11,271 bases of DNA from Desulfatirhabdium butyrativorans (GTDB taxonomy: Bacteria; Desulfobacterota; Desulfobacteria; Desulfobacterales; JAIFKL01): NCBI GenBank assembly GCA_022736535.1, contig DZCT01000138.1, positions 1 through 11,271 on the forward strand, read 5' to 3'. The notes beneath the pieces are model-generated. The model was not told the DNA's origin and ran no database searches. It was given only the letters and a program-made list of their open reading frames with translations. A program made the translations under genes and the position numbers. Shown piece after piece: positions 7,772-11,271 of this stretch; position 1 is the first letter of the stretch, and every line of letters starts with the position of its first letter.

Positions 7772-7944
7772 AGACATTTTCAGAAATAAAAAAGGTTCTC
7801 GCGTCTATTCTTAGCTTTGGCGCGGAGGGCGCAAAGGAAGAAAGAGAGAAAGCATCCGTTCTGCGATTTCCGGCGGCTTCGCGCTCTTTGCGCCCAGACT
7901 GAGAATAGATGCGGGAGATTCGCCGCTTATTTCTGAAAATGTTT
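7772..7944. mobile_element. MITE-like element of about 170 bp with terminal inverted repeats matching the IS end at 168-187
   Basis: ACATTTTCAGAAATAA (7774-7789) and TTATTTCTGAAAATGT (7927-7942) are perfect 16-bp inverted repeats. Inner arms also pair imperfectly (TCTATTCTTAG near 7804 with GAGAATAGA near 7901), and GGGCGCAAAG (7827-7836) pairs with CTTTGCGCCC (7886-7895). The whole element can fold as one long hairpin and has no coding capacity. With ends at 7772 and 7944 the flanks share ATT, but other boundaries are possible, so the target duplication is unsettled. Its right end abuts the stop codon of the TusA-like gene. It probably moved using the transposase of the related insertion sequence. 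Confidence 0.7.
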
Positions 7945-8302
7945 ATTTTTTCTGCAAACAGATACGGTAAAAAGTGCTTTGTTCCTCAATTTCCGTCACC
8001 TGATACTGAAATCGGTTCAGCACCCGGAACAGTTCTGCCCGGGTATCTGAATCATTCCCGAATATTTCAAGTATCTCACCGGGTTTTATCTTTCTGAAAG
8101 CCTGCGTGACTTTCAGAAACGTGAAGGGAGCGACTTCACCCCGAATATCCAGATGATAAGATGCTTCGCTTTGCTGAGAATGACATCGCAACCCCTGCAT
8201 GTCACCCTGAACGCAACGAAGGGTCTCAGTGTCAGACAGAGATTCTTCGCTACGCTCAGAATGACAGCCGCTTTGCTGAGAATGACATATATGTTTCTGC
8301 AT
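7943..8302 (-). CDS. TusA/SirA-family protein lacking the catalytic cysteine, with an in-frame repeat insertion
   Basis: The ORF encodes 119 aa. The C-terminal part, from YHLDIRGEVAPFTFLK (about residue 49) to the end, is a TusA-like fold, with KIKPGEILEIF and a terminal strand YRICLQK. In the family the motif is RGxxCPxP or RGEVCPFT; here the codon is GCT, so the sulfur-carrying cysteine is alanine. Residues 6-48 (with CHSERSEESL) are a translation of a dispersed intergenic repeat that stays in frame for about 129 nt. Without it the N-terminus would read MQKHI-YHLDIRG, a normal TusA start. The ATG at 8302 has AGGGGG 6 nt upstream and lies 19 nt after a predicted sigma-54 start site. Translation from the inner ATG at 8200 is possible, but no other start lies close to the domain. 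It may be functional as a sulfur-relay scaffold, or a decaying gene. Confidence 0.55.
   Translation of the reverse strand: MQKHICHSQQSGCHSERSEESLSDTETLRCVQGDMQGLRCHSQQSEASYHLDIRGEVAPFTFLKVTQAFRKIKPGEILEIFGNDSDTRAELFRVLNRFQYQVTEIEEQSTFYRICLQKK
8160..8290. repeat. Cluster of four imperfect copies of the GTCATTCTGAGC-type dispersed repeat
   Basis: Copies at about 8160-8184, 8240-8267 and 8268-8288 share GAGAATGACA or CAGAATGACA at one end and CTTCGC at the other. A fourth at about 8201-8226 (GTCACCCTGAACGCAACGAA) runs the opposite way. The 8201-8226 and 8240-8267 copies form an imperfect hairpin. Sequences of this kind, translated as CHSERSEES, are known as common intergenic repeats in many bacteria. 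A related single copy lies at 9921-9943. Here the cluster lies inside the TusA-like reading frame without stopping it. Confidence 0.75.
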
Positions 8303-8331
8303 ATAAAGCCCCCTGTCTGTATATTGGAGAA

Positions 8332-8347
8332 TGCAAGCTTTGTGCCA
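8332..8347 (-). promoter_or_regulatory. Sigma-54 (-24/-12) promoter for the TusA-like to CstB-like operon
   Basis: The minus strand reads TGGCACAAAGCTTGCA. This matches the sigma-54 consensus TGGCAC-N5-TTGCW at every fixed base, with GG and GC 12 positions apart as required. The predicted start site is near 8321. The first ATG is at 8302 with a ribosome site between, giving a 19-nt leader. The adjacent divergent gene encodes a sigma-54 activator. No other equally good match was seen upstream of the operon genes. Confidence 0.8.
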
Positions 8348-8364
8348 GCCCTTCGGGCAGGTGA

Positions 8365-8439
8365 GGGGTTCGAGGTTCGAGGTTCGAGGTCGGAGGCTTC
8401 AGCCCGCACCCCGAACCTCTGACCCCTTACCCCGAACCT
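8365..8439. repeat. GGTTCGA tandem repeat and inverted CCCCGAACC block
   Basis: The heptamer GGTTCGA is repeated three times at 8367-8387 and followed by a further GGT. Opposite-strand copies ACCCCGAACCT at 8408-8418 and 8429-8439 can pair with it. The stretch 8408-8426 recurs exactly, inverted, at 9962-9980 beyond the activator gene. There is no convincing coding capacity. It lies between the sigma-54 promoter and the palindrome array, where it would form part of the looped DNA. Confidence 0.7.
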
Positions 8440-8450
8440 GTAAAAAAACA

Positions 8451-8506
8451 TTTACACCTGTAAACCTGTTTACACTTGACAACTGTAAAGGCTTTACATA
8501 TTGTAA
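8451..8506. promoter_or_regulatory. Array of TGTAAA/TTTACA palindromes, likely activator binding sites
   Basis: Four overlapping palindromes are visible: TTTACACCTGTAAA (8451-8464), TGTAAACCTGTTTACA (8459-8474), TGTAAAGGCTTTACA (8484-8498) and TTACATATTGTAA (8494-8506). Their centres lie about 137-180 bp upstream of the predicted sigma-54 start at 8321, a usual range for upstream activating sequences. They also cover the promoter region of the activator gene, so autoregulation is likely. Which protein binds is inferred; the Fis-type helix-turn-helix of the neighbour is the first candidate. Confidence 0.65.
8476..8504 (+). promoter_or_regulatory. Sigma-70-like promoter of the activator gene
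   Basis: TTGACA (8476-8481) is a perfect -35 box. After exactly 17 bp comes TATTGT (8499-8504), four of six matches to the -10 consensus. The spacer is filled by the palindrome TGTAAAGGCTTTACA, so a bound regulator would block polymerase. The expected start at about 8511 leaves almost no leader before the ATG at 8512. Confidence 0.5.
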
Positions 8507-8511
8507 GCCTT

Positions 8512-9915
8512 ATGTCTGAAAACGATTTCAGCCAATATTGGAAAACCATTTTTGAAACCGTGGCAGACGGTCTGATGGTCGTGGATACCGAAGGCATCAT
8601 TGTTTCCGTAAACAGCGCGATGGAAAGCCTCACCGGCTTCACCCGGGCGGAACTCATAGGACAGTCCTGCGAGATACTGGGCTGCGATGTCTGCGCCGGC
8701 GAAAGGCGCGAAGGCATGGACAAGCATTGCGCGCTGTTAAAGGAGGAGCGCATCAGGCTGGCAAGATGCACCTTGCGGAAAAAAGACGGAACCCCGCTGT
8801 ATGCCGTCAAAAAGGCCTCGGTGCTGAAAGACGGCGCCGGACAGGTCATCGGCGGCGTGGAAACCCTCAATGATCTGAGCGAAATCATGAATCGGGAAAA
8901 GCTGATTTCAAATTTGCGCCGGGAACTCAGCGCTCAAAACAGTTTTCACGGGATGATCGGCGAATCGCCGGTCATGCGGCAGTTGTATGATCTGATTCCC
9001 GGTGCCGCGGGCTCAGACGCGCCGATTGTGATTTACGGGGAAAGCGGCACCGGAAAAGAACTGGCGGCAGGCGCGGTTCACCGGCTCGGCGTCCGGCGCA
9101 AAGGACCTTTTATCAAAGTCAACTGCGCCGCGCTCAATGAATCGCTTCTGGAAAGCGAACTCTTCGGGCATGTCAAAGGCGCGTTTACCGGCGCGGCTCA
9201 TACCCGGATCGGACGCTTTGAAGCCGCGAATCACGGGGATATTTTTTTAGATGAAATCGGGGATATGCCGGCTTCGGTTCAGGTGAAACTGCTGCGGGTT
9301 CTGCAGGAAAAAGAAATCGAGCGGGTCGGGGATCACAGACCTGTTTCTACGGATGTCCGCATCATTTCGGCAAGCAACAAAGACCTGATGAAACTTGTGG
9401 AAGCGGGGCGTTTTCGTGAGGACCTGTATTACCGCATCAGTGTGATTCCGCTCTGCATTCCGCCCCTGCGGGAAAGGCGAGAGGATATTCCTTTGCTCAT
9501 CAACGCATTTATCAGCCGGATACGGCTGAAGACGGAAAAAAACATTTTCGGCATGACGCAGGCGGCTTACGAACTGCTGAATGACTGCTTATGGCCCGGA
9601 AATGTGCGCGAACTGATGAATGTCATTGAATACGCTTTTGTACGGTGTCCCGGCGGGGACATTCTGCCGGAACATCTTCCGCCGTCTCTGACGGCAAATC
9701 CGTTGAGAGCAGAGTCCCGCGCGGCTGCTGAAATACGTCCTGCCGACAGGAAACAGCCGCCTGATATGTCTCAGCATCCGGAGACAGATGAAGAAGAACG
9801 GCAGCAGTTGGCAGATGCGCTGGCGGCAGCCCGCGGAAACAAGTCGCAGGCTGCACGGATGCTCGGCATCAGCAGGGTTTCACTGTATAAGCGGATTAGG
9901 AAATTGAGAATTTAA
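8512..9915 (+). CDS. Sigma-54-dependent transcriptional activator, PAS-AAA+-Fis type
   Basis: The product is 467 aa. Residues 8-125 are a PAS sensor with an unusual cysteine group, C53, C58, C61 and C73 (SCEILGCDVC, then HC), which could bind an iron-sulfur cluster, heme or metal, or act as a redox switch. The AAA+ domain spans about 146-375, with Walker A GESGTGKE (176-183), the sigma-54 contact loop GAFTGA (223-228), Walker B DIFLDE (243-248) and arginine-finger region FREDLYYRI (302-310). A Fis-type helix-turn-helix occupies 433-464. There is no receiver domain, so sensing is through PAS. The ATG at 8512 is chosen because the PAS fold begins right after it; the TTG at 8476 coincides with a -35 box. 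No ribosome site is visible, fitting a near-leaderless message. The gene diverges from the sigma-54 operon and probably controls it. Confidence 0.92.
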   Translation: MSENDFSQYWKTIFETVADGLMVVDTEGIIVSVNSAMESLTGFTRAELIGQSCEILGCDVCAGERREGMDKHCALLKEERIRLARCTLRKKDGTPLYAVKKASVLKDGAGQVIGGVETLNDLSEIMNREKLISNLRRELSAQNSFHGMIGESPVMRQLYDLIPGAAGSDAPIVIYGESGTGKELAAGAVHRLGVRRKGPFIKVNCAALNESLLESELFGHVKGAFTGAAHTRIGRFEAANHGDIFLDEIGDMPASVQVKLLRVLQEKEIERVGDHRPVSTDVRIISASNKDLMKLVEAGRFREDLYYRISVIPLCIPPLRERREDIPLLINAFISRIRLKTEKNIFGMTQAAYELLNDCLWPGNVRELMNVIEYAFVRCPGGDILPEHLPPSLTANPLRAESRAAAEIRPADRKQPPDMSQHPETDEEERQQLADALAAARGNKSQAARMLGISRVSLYKRIRKLRI

Positions 9916-10108
9916 GGCATTGTCATTTCGAGCGAAGCGAGAAAGCTTAAATAGGGGGTTCGGGGTCAGAGGTTCGGGGTCAGAGGTTTCCCCCCTTGTA
10001 CCTTCGAGCCCCTGCGGCATATCCTCGGTTGTGTTGCGGCTCATGTGCACCAGACCGGCTTTTTCCGTAGAATCAGAGATTCGGAAATGTCATTCCGAGC
10101 CGCAGTTC
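9916..10108. repeat. Repeat-filled intergenic stretch after the activator gene
   Basis: It contains GTCATTTCGAGCGAAGCGAG (about 9921-9940), a copy of the dispersed repeat family seen at 8160-8290. Two and a half copies of the 14-mer GGTTCGGGGTCAGA follow at 9957-9988. A partial TGTCATTCCGAGC lies at 10088-10100. Bases 9962-9980 are the exact reverse complement of 8408-8426. No gene is supported and no T-run terminator is visible for the activator. Confidence 0.65.
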
Positions 10109-10373
10109 TGATACCAATTCGCTGTCAAAAACGGCGTTTTCTGTGTCTGTTCTTAGTCGGGGCGCTTTTCAGGCGCCCGGCTAAGAACAGGCAGCAATTT
10201 AAGCGATTTGAACCTGTTCTCAGCCCGGGCGCTTTACGGTCTGGTCTGATCTTAGCCGGGCCGATTTTTGAAAGCGAATTGGTATTATATGACCTCGGAC
10301 AAAATAAAAGTACCGTCAAATCTCTTACAGCATTTCACTGGATTAATTAGTTTTTGATAGCGAATTGGTATCA
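10109..10373. mobile_element. Non-coding element of 265 bp with 24-bp terminal inverted repeats
   Basis: The left end starts TGATACCAATTCGCT (10109-10132), and the right end (10373-10350 on the minus strand) matches it at 23 of 24 bases. A third, more divergent copy of the right end lies at 10260-10285, so a 175-bp unit may be nested inside. The interior holds a near-perfect hairpin, CTGTTCTTAG (from about 10147) with CTAAGAACAG (10181-10190), and a partial further copy from 10214. No transposase is encoded. No target-site duplication is evident. It interrupts the reading frame of the adjacent large-protein fragment. Confidence 0.65.
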
Positions 10374-11005
10374 AACCTGATTCTGCATTCGTTTTTTATT
10401 TTATCAAGCGCCTTCGGAAAAGTGATCCTCAGCGGAACAAAACGGTCGCCCCTGCCCGGCTGATAGTCATAGCCGTCGGCCGAGTCCGAGACACAGTTGC
10501 TGTCATAGTCTCCCGCACCGACAAAGACGTATTTTGGCTCTGTCTCCTCCGTGCTGTCTTCATAATCTGTCCCGAAAAGCGTTGTGAAGCCGTTGCTGTT
10601 GTCCGAATCAATATCCAGATCAAGGTCCGAAACAGTGAAGGTGAGCGTTCTGCTGCATATTTCCGTACCCTGTTCCGTGACATGAGTGAATTTCAGCCCG
10701 CCTTCGCCGGTTTTCACACCTTCGACATAGAATACTTCCGGAAAATCTGTTTTGCTGCAAGTTGCAGGCAGAGATACCTGACCTCCGGATTTACCCGGCG
10801 ATTTCCATACTGTTATGACACCTTCCCCCTGCCTGTCAACTATAAATCTGTCTTTATCCGACGCATCGTCCGGAAGTCCCGCTTTCACCCGAACCGTATC
10901 TGTTTCCCCGGGCACCGAATCATCCGCTGTATCCTTTATGCCGTCAGCATCGGTATCGTTCCCGTTGACAAGAACATTCTCCTGACTGAGAGACATCGGC
11001 CGCAT
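10343..11005 (-). pseudogene. Truncated calcium-binding-repeat protein remnant
   Basis: The ORF gives 220 aa. Acidic repeats look like thrombospondin type 3 or dockerin-like calcium loops: NDTDADGIKDTADD (16-29), SDLDLDIDSDNSNGF (126-140) and GDYDSNCVSDSADGYDY (165-181). Between them are beta-rich segments. Such repeats occur in large secreted or surface proteins. No signal peptide is present, and no ribosome site was seen at the ATG at 11005. The frame continues open upstream to a TGA at 11155-11153 through the hairpin repeat at 11087. The last nine or so residues (from D212) are encoded by the terminal repeat of the 265-bp element, so the true C-terminus is lost. It is most likely a piece of a larger gene, truncated at the C-terminus and probably at the N-terminus. 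Confidence 0.5.
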
Positions 11006-11086
11006 TTTTATCGGGATAAACCGAGACTGTTCCTTTCCGGATGAAAAAAAACAGTCGGTTTCCGGGATCGGGAAGGTGTGAGGAAT

Positions 11087-11110
11087 GTTCCCACGCAGAA
11101 GCGTGGGAAC
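11087..11110. repeat. GTTCCCA-type palindromic hairpin repeat, copy 2
   Basis: GTTCCCACGC (11087-11096) and GCGTGGGAAC (11101-11110) are perfect 10-bp arms around AGAA. The outer GTTCCCA/TGGGAAC arms are shared with the copy at 1780-1803, and both are followed by AGG or CAGG. It lies between the remnant ORF and the partial gene at the right edge. Confidence 0.7.
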
Positions 11111-11152
11111 AGGAGGAGGACAAAAGGACAGGCAGAAAATAACGACAGGATT

Positions 11153-11271
11153 TCAGTAAAGAGCACTGACAATTTTCCATGTTCCGCCGAAACGTGAGAA
11201 ATGCAGCGGAATGCTGTAAGTATTCTTCCATGCGGTCAGCTTCTGCTCCTCTGTCATACCTTCACTGACAG
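11153..11271 (-). CDS. Unrecognised protein, C-terminal 38 residues (partial at window edge)
   Basis: The minus-strand frame enters from the window edge and ends at a TGA at 11155-11153. The residues run SEGMTEEQKLTAWKNTY, then SIPLHFSRFGGTWKIVSALY. Balanced composition and aromatic-rich strands suggest a real coding end rather than a chance frame. The family is not recognised. It is in the same frame as the calcium-repeat remnant downstream, separated only by this TGA, so the two could have been one gene, or the phase match could be chance. Confidence 0.45.
   Translation of the reverse strand, partial: VSEGMTEEQKLTAWKNTYSIPLHFSRFGGTWKIVSALY

Noticed and set aside
8365..8390. GGTTCGA tandem copies as a CRISPR array
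   Set aside because: The units are 7 bp and directly adjacent, with no spacers and no cas genes.
8476..8511. TTG start giving the activator 12 more residues
   Set aside because: The TTG is part of a perfect -35 box within the palindrome array, and there is no ribosome site before it.
8113..8522. Several short ORFs on both strands over the control region (8113-8451, 8153-8422, 8161-8364, 8331-8519)
   Set aside because: They are translations of dispersed and tandem repeats and have no domain or ribosome site.
10944..11231. 95-residue minus-strand ORF near the right edge
   Set aside because: It is out of frame with both the partial C-terminus and the calcium-repeat remnant, and has no recognisable features.

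Overview
The window looks like accessory chromosome from an anaerobic, sulfate-reducing-type bacterium of the Desulfobacterota. This is inferred from content, not from a marker gene: a methylene-tetrahydrofolate reductase pair (MetV/MetF) of the Wood-Ljungdahl type, a HybA/HybB-like periplasmic quinone module, a 13-heme cytochrome with an octaheme-tetrathionate-reductase-like core, and many short intergenic repeats.

Layout. Positions 2-163 (+) are the C-terminus of a DDE transposase. Its insertion-sequence end has cut off a peroxiredoxin gene after 30 codons (184-276, -). From about 8321 down to 356 runs one minus-strand gene set with tight junctions: a TusA-like protein, MetV, MetF, a Tat-exported four-cluster ferredoxin, a HybB/NrfD-type membrane protein, a 13-heme c-type cytochrome, and a CstB-like metallo-beta-lactamase/double-rhodanese protein. 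The peroxiredoxin remnant follows 79 nt later. MetV/MetF and membrane protein/cytochrome overlap by ATGA, and ferredoxin/membrane protein are 2 nt apart. Positions 8303-8511 are the control region. It holds a near-perfect sigma-54 promoter on the minus strand (8347-8332), 19 nt before the first ATG, and a cluster of TGTAAA/TTTACA palindromes 130-185 bp upstream of that start. The divergent gene 8512-9915 (+) encodes a sigma-54 activator with a cysteine-rich PAS domain. Positions 9916-10373 are repeats, including a 265-bp element with 24-bp terminal inverted repeats. Positions 10343-11005 (-) are a truncated calcium-binding-repeat ORF, and 11153-11271 (-) is the C-terminus of an unrecognised protein.

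How it may work together (inference). The PAS-AAA+-Fis activator would bind the palindromes and drive the divergent operon through sigma-54 RNA polymerase. The operon would couple a soluble C1 reductase (MetVF) and sulfur-handling proteins (TusA-like, CstB-like) to a periplasmic quinone-linked multiheme complex. I do not recognise this combination as a described system.

Mobile DNA is prominent. A 170-bp MITE-like element lies between the TusA-like gene and metV, and its ends match the end of the insertion sequence at the left edge. A widespread short repeat appears to be inserted in frame inside the TusA-like gene.
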